Shown one piece after another: positions 27,577 to 36,649 of a DNA stretch of 64,000 bases (position 1 is its first letter; each line of letters starts with the position of its first letter). The position numbers and the translations under genes were made by a program. This DNA is from Mesonia maritima (GTDB taxonomy: Bacteria > Bacteroidota > Bacteroidia > Flavobacteriales > Flavobacteriaceae). The notes beneath the pieces were generated by a model. The model was not told where the DNA came from, searched no databases, and saw only the letters and a list, made by a program, of their open reading frames with translations. Location of the stretch: the NCBI RefSeq assembly GCF_042433895.1, contig NZ_JBHLUA010000021.1, forward strand, positions 67,754 through 131,753. The letters are read 5' to 3'.

Positions 27577-29046
27577 CTACAAAAAAAACACGACTCCTAA
27601 ATAACCAATTAAGGCTAATACAATGGTATAAGGTAGTGCCATTTTCACCATTTTAAAATAAGATAAATTTATAAGTGGTGCTAAAGAAGAAGTTAATAAA
27701 AATAAAAAAGCAGCTTGTCCGTTTGGCGTTGCAACACTTGGTAAATTAGTACCTGAATTTATCGCTATTGCTAATTTTTCAAATTGTGCTTGTGTTATAT
27801 TTCCATTTTGAAATGCATTTTGCACTTCTCCTATATAAACAGTTGCCACAAAAACATTATCGCTAATCATGGAAAGTAAGCCATTTGCCACATAAAATAC
27901 TGAAGGTTGATCTGACGGATCTAAAGTAAGCGCCCAATCGATTATAGGATGAAAAAGATGCTGTTCATGAATCATTGCTACAATTACAAAGAACACCACA
28001 ATTAATCCGGTAAAAGGTAAAGCTTCTTCAAAGGCTTTTCCTAAGCTATGCTCATCTGTGATTCCCATAAAGGCAGTTTGCACCACAATTAAACCTAAAC
28101 CAATAAATCCGACAGGCGCGATATGAAGTGCTAAACCGGCAATTAATAATATAGCAGCTATACTTTGTACTACTAAGCCATATTTTTCAGATGAAGTTCG
28201 TTTTTCATCCATTTCATCGGTATAATTTTCTATAATCGTACGTGCTACTTTTGGAAGTTTTTGCCCAAATCCAAACCAACCGGTCGTTTCCAATAAAATG
28301 GTGGTAAGTAAACCAGCTAACAAAACAGGAAGTGTAATAGGAGCCATTTTTACAAAAAACTCAACAAAATCCCATCCCATTTTTTCTCCTATCAATAAAT
28401 TCTGTGGTTCTCCAACAAGCGTACAAACGCCTCCCAGTGCAGTACCTACAACGCCATGCATCATTAAGCTTCTTAAAAAACTTCTGAATTTCTCTAAGGT
28501 TTCACCGCTTAATTCTTTCCTATCTAGAATTCCGCTTTCGTTATAATCTGTATCGGCAGATTGAATTTTATGATAAACACCATAAAAGCCAACGGATACA
28601 CTAATTAAAACCGCAGTTACCGTTAAAGCATCGAGAAAAGCGGAAAGAACTGCCGAAAGTAATACGAATAATAACGATAACACCAGTTTAGATTTTATTT
28701 TAGTAAACACTTTACTGAAAATAAACATCAATAAAGGTTTCATAAAATAAATTCCCGCAACCATAAACATGAGCAGAAAAATGACTTCGAAATTTTGAAT
28801 AACTTCATTTTTAGCCTTTTCTGGAGAAGTTAAATTCAAAACTAAAATTTCTACAGCCAACAAACCACCCGATTGCAATGGGTAACATTTTAGGGCCATG
28901 GCTAAGGTGAAAATAAATTCTGCTATAAAAAGCCAAGCTGTTATGGTTGACCCGAGAACGTAAAATGAAAGAACATTAAATGCTAAAAAGAAAACGATAG
29001 CATATTTAAACCACTTGGGACTATTGCCCAAAAAATTTTTTAACAT
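27577..29046 (-). CDS. nhaB: Na+/H+ antiporter NhaB
   Basis: A 489-residue polytopic membrane protein, strongly like E. coli NhaB over its N-terminal half: NFLGNSPKWFKYAIVFFL, WLFIAEFIFTLAMALKCYPL, LLMFMVAGIYFMK and AFLDALTVTAVLISVSVGFYG. Further conserved blocks are VCTLVGEPQNLLIGEKMGW and GLLSMISDNVFVATVYIGE. It exports Na+ for H+, which fits a marine or salt-exposed host. It appears to be monocistronic. Confidence 0.94.
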   Translation of the reverse strand: MLKNFLGNSPKWFKYAIVFFLAFNVLSFYVLGSTITAWLFIAEFIFTLAMALKCYPLQSGGLLAVEILVLNLTSPEKAKNEVIQNFEVIFLLMFMVAGIYFMKPLLMFIFSKVFTKIKSKLVLSLLFVLLSAVLSAFLDALTVTAVLISVSVGFYGVYHKIQSADTDYNESGILDRKELSGETLEKFRSFLRSLMMHGVVGTALGGVCTLVGEPQNLLIGEKMGWDFVEFFVKMAPITLPVLLAGLLTTILLETTGWFGFGQKLPKVARTIIENYTDEMDEKRTSSEKYGLVVQSIAAILLIAGLALHIAPVGFIGLGLIVVQTAFMGITDEHSLGKAFEEALPFTGLIVVFFVIVAMIHEQHLFHPIIDWALTLDPSDQPSVFYVANGLLSMISDNVFVATVYIGEVQNAFQNGNITQAQFEKLAIAINSGTNLPSVATPNGQAAFLFLLTSSLAPLINLSYFKMVKMALPYTIVLALIGYLGVVFFL

Positions 29047-29085
29047 GGGTTAGAATTAAAAAAGAGTTACTGTTTCTGTGTTACA

Positions 29086-30312
29086 TTAAACAAGTTGTTT
29101 TAAAGCGATTTCAAAAGCAGTTTTACTAATGTTCGTTTTAGAACTGTTATTATCGAATGTATTTTTTATTGCATTTTTAATGGTCATGGAAGTATCATTA
29201 AAAATTGACTCGTCTGTCATTTGTACGCGACGTTCCATAAAATAAGCGAAAACTCTTGCCATTCCACAGTTTGAAATGAAATCTGGAATTAAACTTACAC
29301 GCTGATCGGTAAACTCCATAATCTCTCCAAAGAAAATCTCTTTATCTGCAAATGGCACATTCGCTCCGCAAGAAATTACTTCTAACCCATTATCGATCAT
29401 CGTTGAAATTTGCTCTTTAGTCACTAATCGTGAAGCGGCACACGGTGCAAATATTTCAGCTTTTATATTCCATATTTTTTCATTGATTTCTTCAAAAGGA
29501 ATCATGTTATCGGCTGCAAGTGTATTTCCTTTTTTATTTAAGAAAAGTTCTTTTATTTCTTCAAAAGAGAAACCATCTTCATTTATTAATCCTCCAGCTC
29601 TATCGATAATTCCCACAACTTTAGCTCCCATTTGCGCTAAATAATAAGCTGCTGCAGAACCTACATTTCCAAAACCTTGTACTACGGCGCGTTTACCTTT
29701 AACATCACCACCATAAATTTCGTAATAATGACGAACCGCTTCAGCCACGCCATAACCGGTAATCATATCGGCTACGGTATATTTTCGCGTTACATCTGGA
29801 GAATATTCTGAATTTTCTAAAACTTTAATTACCCCGTGACGAAGTTGACCGATTCTGTTAATTTTATCGGCTTCGCTTGGCTTAAAATGACCGGAAAAAA
29901 CCCCTTCTTGCGGATGCCAAACGCCACAATTTTCAGTAATAGGAATTACTTCGTGAATTTCATCCACATTTAAATCGCCTCCGGTTCCATAATAATTTTT
30001 CAATAATGGTGAAACCGCTTTGTACCAACGTTCTAAAACTCCCTTTTTTCGTGGATCGTTTGGGTCGAAATTAATTCCAGATTTCGCTCCGCCAATTGCC
30101 GGACCTGAAACGGTAAATTTTACTTCCATGGTTTTCGCCAACGATAGTACTTCATTCATATCTAAACCTTTGCGCATTCTGGTTCCGCCACCGGCAGCAC
30201 CGCCACGCAATGAGTTTATAACCGTCCAGCCTTCCGCTTCGGTTTCAGAATCTTTCCAGTTGAATACAATTTCGGGTTGTTTATTTTCGTATAGTTTAAG
30301 TAGATCTTTCAC
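29086..30312 (-). CDS. Glu/Leu/Phe/Val dehydrogenase family protein
   Basis: About 408 residues. The dimerisation/catalytic domain has GGAAGGGTRMRKGLDMNEVLSLAKTMEVKFTVSGPAIGGAKSGI (read in pieces, with the catalytic Lys region VKFTV and GGAKSGI), and a Rossmann domain VVQGFGNVGSAAAYYLAQ follows. Substrate (Glu, Leu or other) is not determined. The GTG at 30312 (VKDLLKLYENKQ) is chosen because a perfect TAnnTTTG element sits just upstream, inside the longer open frame. That would make the extra 19 codons untranslated leader. Confidence 0.85.
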   Translation of the reverse strand: MKDLLKLYENKQPEIVFNWKDSETEAEGWTVINSLRGGAAGGGTRMRKGLDMNEVLSLAKTMEVKFTVSGPAIGGAKSGINFDPNDPRKKGVLERWYKAVSPLLKNYYGTGGDLNVDEIHEVIPITENCGVWHPQEGVFSGHFKPSEADKINRIGQLRHGVIKVLENSEYSPDVTRKYTVADMITGYGVAEAVRHYYEIYGGDVKGKRAVVQGFGNVGSAAAYYLAQMGAKVVGIIDRAGGLINEDGFSFEEIKELFLNKKGNTLAADNMIPFEEINEKIWNIKAEIFAPCAASRLVTKEQISTMIDNGLEVISCGANVPFADKEIFFGEIMEFTDQRVSLIPDFISNCGMARVFAYFMERRVQMTDESIFNDTSMTIKNAIKNTFDNNSSKTNISKTAFEIALKQLV

Positions 30313-30350
30313 AAGTATTGAATTTTTAGGGTATTTTAATTTTTGCTGCA

Positions 30351-30358
30351 CAAATATA
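30351..30358 (-). promoter_or_regulatory. -7 promoter element for the dehydrogenase gene
   Basis: Minus strand TATATTTG, a perfect match to TAnnTTTG, about 39 bp upstream of the GTG start at 30312. A clear -33 TTG is not seen. Confidence 0.45.
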
Positions 30359-30400
30359 CATAAACACATTGTTGTGAAACAGGTTAGCGTTTAGAAATTT

Positions 30401-31468
30401 TTAAGGATTAAATATTTTTCCTGAACTGTGATTTTTTGAAGCTCCCGTCACACTTTTTAACACATTTATTTCATTTTCTATTTTTAAAACCCCAAGCAAC
30501 CCAAAAACGAGCGCTTCTTTATATTCGATTAGTTTTGAATCTGGAATGATAATTTTAGCGTCTGTATATTGCTGAATACGTTCAATTAAAAATGTATTGT
30601 ACGCTCCGCCACCAGTTATGAGTACTTGTGTTGAAGCCTTGTTTTCTATAATTGAAGAAATTTGAATTGCACAATGTTCAGTAAAGGTTGCAATAATATT
30701 TTTTTCAGAAAGCTTACTTTTTTCTAATAATGGAAAAATAACGGACTTCACCCATTCTATTCCCAAGGATTTTGGCGGTTTTTGATGATAAAAATCAAGC
30801 TCATTTAATTGCTGAAGTAAAATTTTATCTACTGAATTTTTTCGAGCCATTTCTCCGTTTTCATCAAACTTTTTACCTAATTTTTCAGCATAAAAATTTA
30901 GAACCGTATTCACCGGACAAATATCAAAAGCGATTCGCTCTTTGTTTTTTTCAAAAGAAATATTAGCAAAACCGCCAAGATTAATGCAATAATCGAATTC
31001 TTTAAATAATAATTGGTCGCCAATTGGAACTAAAGGCGCTCCTTGTCCGCCAAATTCAACATCTTGTACTCTAAAATCGCACACTACTTTTCGATTAATT
31101 AATTTTGCAAGCTGCGGTAAATTTCCGATTTGATAAGTTAACTTTTTTTCAGGTTGATGTAAAATTGTATGTCCGTGAGAAGCAATAAGGGTACTTTCAG
31201 CAAGCTTATTTTTTTGGATGAAATTATTAATAACCTCAGCTAAATATACCGTATATTTTTCATCTAAGGTTTTTAATTCCGCTTTAGTTTTTTCAACCGC
31301 ATTTTTTAAATAATTCACCCATTTTTCAGGATATGAAATTGTTTCAACTTCTTTCAACTTATATTTCCAGGTATTATTTTCTCTAATAAAATGAATATGC
31401 GCTAAATCAATTCCATCTAACGATGTACCCGACATCACTCCTATTACTGAATAATTTAAATTTCCCAT
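30401..31468 (-). CDS. anmK: Anhydro-N-acetylmuramic acid kinase
   Basis: A 355-residue kinase of the ASKHA fold. The N-terminal phosphate loop is SVIGVMSGTSLDGIDLAHI, with ASHGHTILHQP, NLGGFANISF, DICPVNTVLNFYAEKLG and ITGGGAYNTFLIERI later. AnmK phosphorylates 1,6-anhydroMurNAc to MurNAc-6-P in cell-wall recycling. The ATG at 31468 gives the standard start; a longer frame begins 22 codons upstream inside the divergent promoter region of the acyl-CoA dehydrogenase gene. Confidence 0.93.
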   Translation of the reverse strand: MGNLNYSVIGVMSGTSLDGIDLAHIHFIRENNTWKYKLKEVETISYPEKWVNYLKNAVEKTKAELKTLDEKYTVYLAEVINNFIQKNKLAESTLIASHGHTILHQPEKKLTYQIGNLPQLAKLINRKVVCDFRVQDVEFGGQGAPLVPIGDQLLFKEFDYCINLGGFANISFEKNKERIAFDICPVNTVLNFYAEKLGKKFDENGEMARKNSVDKILLQQLNELDFYHQKPPKSLGIEWVKSVIFPLLEKSKLSEKNIIATFTEHCAIQISSIIENKASTQVLITGGGAYNTFLIERIQQYTDAKIIIPDSKLIEYKEALVFGLLGVLKIENEINVLKSVTGASKNHSSGKIFNP

Positions 31469-31492
31469 ATTCGTAAAAATACCTAATAATCG

Positions 31493-31523
31493 TTGAAAAT
31501 TTACGCGTTTAAAAGTATATTTG
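31493..31523 (+). promoter_or_regulatory. Promoter of the acyl-CoA dehydrogenase gene
   Basis: TTG at 31493-31495, 20-bp spacer, and TATATTTG at 31516-31523: a perfect match to the Bacteroidetes TTG / TAnnTTTG promoter. The ATG follows at 31564. Confidence 0.65.
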
Positions 31524-31563
31524 TAGCCTTTCATTTAAAAACATCTTAATAAATAGAAGCACA

Positions 31564-32706
31564 ATGGATTTTAAGCTTACAGAAGAGCACTTAATGATAC
31601 GAGATGCCGCGAGAGATTTTGCAAAAAATGAACTTCTTCCCGGTGTAATAGAAAGAGATTCTAAACAACTTTTCCCAACTGAACAAGTGAAGAAGATGGG
31701 AGAATTAGGTTTTTTAGGAATGATGGTTTCACCCGAATATGGCGGAGGCGGTATGGATACCGTTTCTTATGTATTGGCAATGGAAGAACTTTCTAAAATA
31801 GATGCTTCTTGTTCTGTAATTGTTTCTGTTAACAACTCATTAGTTTGCTGGGGAATTGAAACGTTTGGAACTGAAGAGCAAAAGAAAAAATATTTAACCA
31901 AATTAGCTACCGGTGAATCTATCGGCGCATTTTGTTTAAGCGAACCAGAAGCAGGAAGTGACGCGACTTCGCAAAAAACTACTGCTATCGATAAAGGCGA
32001 TCATTACGTTCTTAACGGAACCAAAAACTGGATTACCAACGGGGGAAGTGCCGATTATTATTTGGTAATTGCACAAACCGATCGTGAAAAGAAACATAAA
32101 GGAATTAACGCCTTTATTGTTGAAAAAGGTTGGGATGGTTTTGAAGTTGGTCCCAAAGAAGATAAATTAGGAATTAGAGGAAGCGACACGCATACCTTAA
32201 ATTTTAATGACGTAAAAGTACCAAAAGAGAATAGAATTGGAGACGATGGTTTCGGTTTTAAATTCGCTATGAAAACACTTTCAGGCGGAAGAATTGGGAT
32301 TGCTGCGCAAGCTTTAGGGATTGCAAGTGGCGCTTATGAATTGGCGCGCGATTATTCAAAAATTAGAAAAGCTTTTGGAACTGAAATTTGCAACCACCAA
32401 GCAATCGCATTTAAATTAGCTGATATGTATACTGAAATTGAAGCTTCAAGACATTTAGTAATGAAAGCGGCTTGGGATAAAGACCAAAAGAAAAATTATG
32501 ATCTTTCAGGGGCAATGGCAAAATTATACGCTTCTAAAACGGCAATGAATGCGACTGTAGAAGCGGTACAAATTCACGGTGGAAATGGTTACGTAAAAGA
32601 ATACCACGTAGAACGTTTAATGCGTGATGCTAAAATTACTCAGATTTACGAGGGAACTTCTGAAATTCAGAAAATTGTAATTTCAAGAAGTATCTTAAAA
32701 GACTAG
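31564..32706 (+). CDS. Acyl-CoA dehydrogenase
   Basis: A 380-residue FAD enzyme of full family length. It shows FTEEHLMIRDAARDFAKNEL-type N-terminal helices (residues 3-22), the FAD/substrate segment FCLSEPEAGSDATSQKT, WITNGGSADYYLVIAQT, the C-terminal RKAFGTEICNHQAIAFKLADM, and the catalytic Glu in LMRDAKITQIYEGTSEIQK. It catalyses the first step of fatty-acid beta-oxidation (a short-chain/butyryl type is likely but not proven). It has its own promoter and ends in a strong hairpin. Confidence 0.94.
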   Translation: MDFKLTEEHLMIRDAARDFAKNELLPGVIERDSKQLFPTEQVKKMGELGFLGMMVSPEYGGGGMDTVSYVLAMEELSKIDASCSVIVSVNNSLVCWGIETFGTEEQKKKYLTKLATGESIGAFCLSEPEAGSDATSQKTTAIDKGDHYVLNGTKNWITNGGSADYYLVIAQTDREKKHKGINAFIVEKGWDGFEVGPKEDKLGIRGSDTHTLNFNDVKVPKENRIGDDGFGFKFAMKTLSGGRIGIAAQALGIASGAYELARDYSKIRKAFGTEICNHQAIAFKLADMYTEIEASRHLVMKAAWDKDQKKNYDLSGAMAKLYASKTAMNATVEAVQIHGGNGYVKEYHVERLMRDAKITQIYEGTSEIQKIVISRSILKD

Positions 32707-32727
32707 TTTTTAATAGATTGATTATAA

Positions 32728-32756
32728 AAAAAGCCTCTCATTCGAGAGGCTTTTTT
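32728..32756. terminator. Shared terminator between convergent genes
   Basis: GCCTCTC (32733-32739) / GAGAGGC (32744-32750), loop ATTC, flanked by an A run on the left and a T run on the right. It can serve both the acyl-CoA dehydrogenase (+) and the secreted-protein operon (-). Confidence 0.88.
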
Positions 32757-32768
32757 GTTTTATTAAAA

Positions 32769-32975
32769 TTAGATATTACTCTTTCTTTTTAATTTTTTAG
32801 CGCCATAAAATGCGCCGGCTACAAGTGCCAAACCAACAAACCCATCTATAGGAGCTGCTGAAGTACCTTCATCATCTACATTATCATCAAAACCTGGTAG
32901 TTGAGCAAATATTGGAGTACTAAAAAGCAGTACTATTAAAACGATTACGATATTAATTTTTTCCTTTTTCATCAT
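32769..32975 (-). CDS. Small PID-CTERM-type protein, module 1
   Basis: A 68-residue exported protein. The N-terminal signal is INIVIVLIVLLFSTPIFAQ. A short acidic mature part (LPGFDDNVDDEGTSA) is followed by APIDGF, a second hydrophobic helix (VGLALVAGAFYGA) and a basic tail KKLKRK. Motif, transmembrane helix and basic tail form a tripartite C-terminal sorting-like signal, the layout of PEP-CTERM, and match what I know as the PID-CTERM class in Bacteroidetes. It lies 9 bp downstream of a giant T9SS cargo gene. A near copy follows the paralogous cargo gene at 36.4 kb. Function is unknown. Confidence 0.8.
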   Translation of the reverse strand: MMKKEKINIVIVLIVLLFSTPIFAQLPGFDDNVDDEGTSAAPIDGFVGLALVAGAFYGAKKLKRKSNI

Positions 32976-32984
32976 CTTTCCTTT

Positions 32985-35900
32985 TTATTTTACAATTAAT
33001 TTTTTGGTCCAGCTACCATTTTCATTTTCTACTTGAAGAATAAATAAACCGCTAGATAAGTTTAAATCGTTCAATAGTAATTTTGAAGTCCCATTAGATT
33101 TTGTGGTTGAATACACCAATTGCCCTAATTGATTGTAAATTTTTATAGTGTTTTCAACACCGCTTAACTTTTCAGAATCAATAAACAGTTCATTATTTTC
33201 TACTGGGTTAGGATAAACTGCTATACTTGAAGTTTGCAATTCTTTTATACCAAGAGCGTTTTCTTTAAAATGAATTTCAAATCTATCACTAGCAATACTA
33301 TTTTCGCTTGTTTCATTTATAGTAAATAAAACTTCAGTTTGGCGAGCATTTGCAAGTTCGTATTCCTTATTTGTAAACTTATCAACTAAATAAGGTGTTA
33401 ACTCTTCAAAATTTTGAACATTAACTTTAAATCTATAATTCTCACTTCGATACTGATTTCCGAAAAGCGGAATAATAGTTTCAGTTGAAGGAAGCGATCT
33501 ATATTCTAAACTTAAATAGTTTCCGTCTTGAACAACTGCTAAATTTTCATCTAGATTTCCCATTTTAGGAGCATCGTTTGCTAAAATCGCATCAGAATCA
33601 TTTTCAGAAAAATTAATGGTGACGTTATCACTCTTTTGGAAGTTAGTGGTAATATTTTCTTCCGAATATAAATCAATAGAAATAGTAGCTTTATTGCTTA
33701 CACTAAAAACGGTATTCGCTGTAGAAGCACTCGCTACTTTATCACTTTCTTGAAAAAGAATAGAAGCATTTCCATCATTCAATGTTCTTACAAAAACTGC
33801 TTGACCAGGTTGTAAATAAGCTGCCGGATTAGACGATAAATCTATGGTTTCATAAGCTCCGCGTATTGCCAAGTTAGCATTCCAAACATAATAATTATTA
33901 TCATTGATGTTGGTTGAATTGTTTAATACACTAGAAAAATCGACCACCGCTTGATAAGGGTTTCCTATGAAATTATAATCCCCTGCGTCGGTTCCTAAAC
34001 CTGATAGAACTTTATTTCCACTAACTAAAGTACCACGAGTTCTAATTTTAGTAGTGGTTGGTGTAGTTTCATTATCGGTTACATCTACAGAGCGATCGCC
34101 ACGAACCATTAATCTGAAAGCTTCACCAGCAGAGACGAACGTGTTATCTGTATTTGGAATAGAACTCCAAGATTGATTTTCGTTATCATAAGTGAATAAT
34201 GAAGGATTTCCTGACGGTGTCGCATCGAAACCATTAGCACCACTTACGGAACCAGTAATATGTGTTCCATAACCCGGTACGGGGTTTGCTGTATTGGTCT
34301 CGGCTCCCTCTTGCCAGTTTTCTAAAATACTTTCTGAAGAATTTACTGAACTTGAAATAAATCTAAAAGCTCGTCGTGCACTAAAAAATCGTTCTACGGT
34401 AACTTGACCGGTAATAGTTCCATTACTTAAATTGCCAACTGTTCCTGTTTGCTCTGCAGAGCTTCCAAAAGTTAGATTATTATTCGTATTTAATCCTCCT
34501 GAGATAATAGAGAGATTTCCTGAAAGTTTTGTAGGACCTGCTAAGGTTACATCCCCATCCATTTTTACATCATTTATCACTCCACTCAATTGATTGGTAA
34601 GTGTAGAAGGATTTGCGATAATTTCAATATCATCTAACGCAAATTCATCACGAGCTCCGGTAGCGGTTGAAGACTTATCTTTAAAAGACCAAACTAAATA
34701 ATAAACCCCATTCGCCGGAATTGATATATTTTCAATATCCGTTTTAAAATAATTTCCTTTCCAAGTAGGGTTACTATCTGCTGTAGTTGGTGTACTGTAA
34801 TTTAAATTACTAAGTTGTACCAAATTTTGCTCAGTTGTTCCGTAAGAAAAATCAATTTCTGTAGAACGAGCTTGATCATTAAACGCAAATAATTTATAAG
34901 CAACAGCTAATGAATTAATAGCAACTCCAGAAATATTTTGAATTCGTAAAATAATTTTTCCATCTGAGAATACTGAACCTCCAGGTTGAACACCAAAGGC
35001 ATTATTATTGCTAGCTACCGTAAACGCATAAAAACCTTGATCGGTAACGTTTCCTGCAGATTGTCCTTTTCTATAACGTGGAAAAGCAGAAGATGAAGTA
35101 TAATCGCCTCCAAAAGTAACGTTCTGTGGATTTCCTGTAGGATAAACTTTAAAAGCATCACTATCTAATTGACCCGCAGCAGGAGTACTTTTTAAACCTA
35201 AACCTTGATATTTTGAATTATTTACATTCGCTACCGTTTCATCAAAATTTATAAAATATCTACTATCTACTGTATTGATTGCTAAACCTGAAGGATTATC
35301 CGGTAACACTCCATAAGAATATAAATTACTTGTAGTCGTTTGACCTGTATTATCTACTGCCACTACACGATAATAAACCATTGTGTTTTCTTGCTGAGCA
35401 GGAATTGGGTCAACGGTTTTAAATTTTTGCCCAGAGGTAGGATTCATTGCTATGTCGTTAGACAGAGAATTACTTGCATACCCCCATTTTAAGGTGACCG
35501 ATGGTAAATCGTCTACATCTACTATTGTAGCAGTTACGTGGACAGGACTTACAGAAGTTACCATGTTTGCAGAAGGATTTTGTGTTACGCTTTCAATGAA
35601 AGGTGGATTATTACTACCATCCCCTATAGTTTGTATAGTATTTACATTCCCAAAAGTTTGCGTAGAAAATGAAGGAATAGTTGAATAAGGTGACCATTCG
35701 AAATCATCATAAGATTCTCCAGTTCCATATAGTTCTAGTGTGCTTGTACCGGGAGTAGAATTAGATTCACTCACCCCAATATCTTCAGAAGTTAGACCAG
35801 AAGCTGTTCCATTGTTTGAGGTGATTGTTCCGCCGTAACTCAAAAACTGACCGGTAATTAAGTTTCCTTGATAAGAAATAGCTATTCCTCCTAAATTTTC

Positions 35901-36206
35901 GATTGTAGGAGGATACCAATAATAAATTGTAAAGGCATTGATACTTTCCCCTTCTTGGAAATTATTAATAGTTTCAGAATTGTAGACATTTCCATTAGCA
36001 TCGTACAATTCAATTAAATAATCTGAAAGCGTACCAGGATTCTCTATAACAATTTCAATTGCTTGATTAATGTCTGCTCCAGAATTCTGATAATGCAATT
36101 CATTAAGCCATGCATTTGTTTGGCCAAAAAGACTCGTAGTCCCTACTAAAAGCAAAAATATAAAGCTGATTTTTGCTTTTACATTGTTGTGTAAAACTTT
36201 TTTCAT
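32985..36206 (-). CDS. Large secreted T9SS cargo protein, module 1
   Basis: A 1073-residue protein with a signal peptide (ISFIFLLLVGTTSLFGQ), a lamin-tail-like N-terminal region (AWLNELHYQNSGADINQAIE), a segment resembling a fibronectin/Ig-like repeat (PPFIESVTQNPSANM), a choice-of-anchor-like beta region, and the block TVERFFSARRAFRFISSSV (residues ~605-625) shared with the gene at 36.65 kb. The C-terminus is a T9SS type A sorting domain (IAVYPNPVENNELFI...LKKLIVK is its shape). It is probably surface-attached or secreted through PorU/PorV. It is paired with the downstream PID-CTERM-type gene. The biological role is unknown. Confidence 0.85.
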   Translation of the reverse strand: MKKVLHNNVKAKISFIFLLLVGTTSLFGQTNAWLNELHYQNSGADINQAIEIVIENPGTLSDYLIELYDANGNVYNSETINNFQEGESINAFTIYYWYPPTIENLGGIAISYQGNLITGQFLSYGGTITSNNGTASGLTSEDIGVSESNSTPGTSTLELYGTGESYDDFEWSPYSTIPSFSTQTFGNVNTIQTIGDGSNNPPFIESVTQNPSANMVTSVSPVHVTATIVDVDDLPSVTLKWGYASNSLSNDIAMNPTSGQKFKTVDPIPAQQENTMVYYRVVAVDNTGQTTTSNLYSYGVLPDNPSGLAINTVDSRYFINFDETVANVNNSKYQGLGLKSTPAAGQLDSDAFKVYPTGNPQNVTFGGDYTSSSAFPRYRKGQSAGNVTDQGFYAFTVASNNNAFGVQPGGSVFSDGKIILRIQNISGVAINSLAVAYKLFAFNDQARSTEIDFSYGTTEQNLVQLSNLNYSTPTTADSNPTWKGNYFKTDIENISIPANGVYYLVWSFKDKSSTATGARDEFALDDIEIIANPSTLTNQLSGVINDVKMDGDVTLAGPTKLSGNLSIISGGLNTNNNLTFGSSAEQTGTVGNLSNGTITGQVTVERFFSARRAFRFISSSVNSSESILENWQEGAETNTANPVPGYGTHITGSVSGANGFDATPSGNPSLFTYDNENQSWSSIPNTDNTFVSAGEAFRLMVRGDRSVDVTDNETTPTTTKIRTRGTLVSGNKVLSGLGTDAGDYNFIGNPYQAVVDFSSVLNNSTNINDNNYYVWNANLAIRGAYETIDLSSNPAAYLQPGQAVFVRTLNDGNASILFQESDKVASASTANTVFSVSNKATISIDLYSEENITTNFQKSDNVTINFSENDSDAILANDAPKMGNLDENLAVVQDGNYLSLEYRSLPSTETIIPLFGNQYRSENYRFKVNVQNFEELTPYLVDKFTNKEYELANARQTEVLFTINETSENSIASDRFEIHFKENALGIKELQTSSIAVYPNPVENNELFIDSEKLSGVENTIKIYNQLGQLVYSTTKSNGTSKLLLNDLNLSSGLFILQVENENGSWTKKLIVK

Positions 36207-36394
36207 AATGCAATTTTTTTTTGTAACAGTTTTACTTTTAAGAAATTAAAAGTTCCCCTAACTGTTTTTTTTGATGAAAGTAAGGGGTATGTTCTTAATG
36301 AAAAAACGTTTTTACACTTGTTAGTTAATCCCTAATTTTTATACGACAACCAGCAAAATGTTAACGGAATTATATAAATTTCTTCCTAAATCAA

Positions 36395-36422
36395 AAAAGC
36401 TCAACTTTTCAGTTGAGCTTTT
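36395..36422 (-). terminator. Terminator ending module 2
   Basis: Perfect 12-bp inverted repeat AAAAGCTCAACT / AGTTGAGCTTTT with a TTTC loop, 20 bp beyond the stop of the 36.4-kb small gene. It separates the two duplicated modules. Further left, 36255-36263 / 36279-36287 form another weaker inverted repeat (CCCCTAACT / AGTAAGGGG) in the leader of module 1. Confidence 0.85.
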
Positions 36423-36441
36423 CATTATTGGAATTCTCTAA

Positions 36442-36642
36442 TTATTTTTTACCCTTCATTTTTTTTACTCCCATATAAACTCCGGCAGCTAAGGCGACAC
36501 CTATAAAACCATCGATAGGCGCAGCCGGTGTTTCGTCATCTACGTCATCCATAAAACTTGGTAAATTCTGAGCCTCTATATGAATTGTGAATAGCAAAAT
36601 AACTACTGCTATTATATATTGAATTATTTTTAAATTTTTCAT
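36442..36642 (-). CDS. Small PID-CTERM-type protein, module 2
   Basis: A 66-residue exported protein with the same plan as the one at 32.8 kb: signal peptide (IIQYIIAVVILLFTIHIEAQ), the short acidic segment LPSFMDDVDDETPA, the motif APIDGFIGVALAAGVYMGV, and basic end KKMKGKK. The two are clearly paralogues (LPxFxDxVDDE...APIDGFxGxALxAGxxxGxKKxK). It lies 7 bp after the upstream 1009-residue T9SS cargo gene and ends at a terminator, so cargo and small protein form one transcript. Function is unknown; a membrane-anchored or cleaved accessory to the cargo is a guess. Confidence 0.8.
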   Translation of the reverse strand: MKNLKIIQYIIAVVILLFTIHIEAQNLPSFMDDVDDETPAAPIDGFIGVALAAGVYMGVKKMKGKK

Positions 36643-36649
36643 GCCTTTG

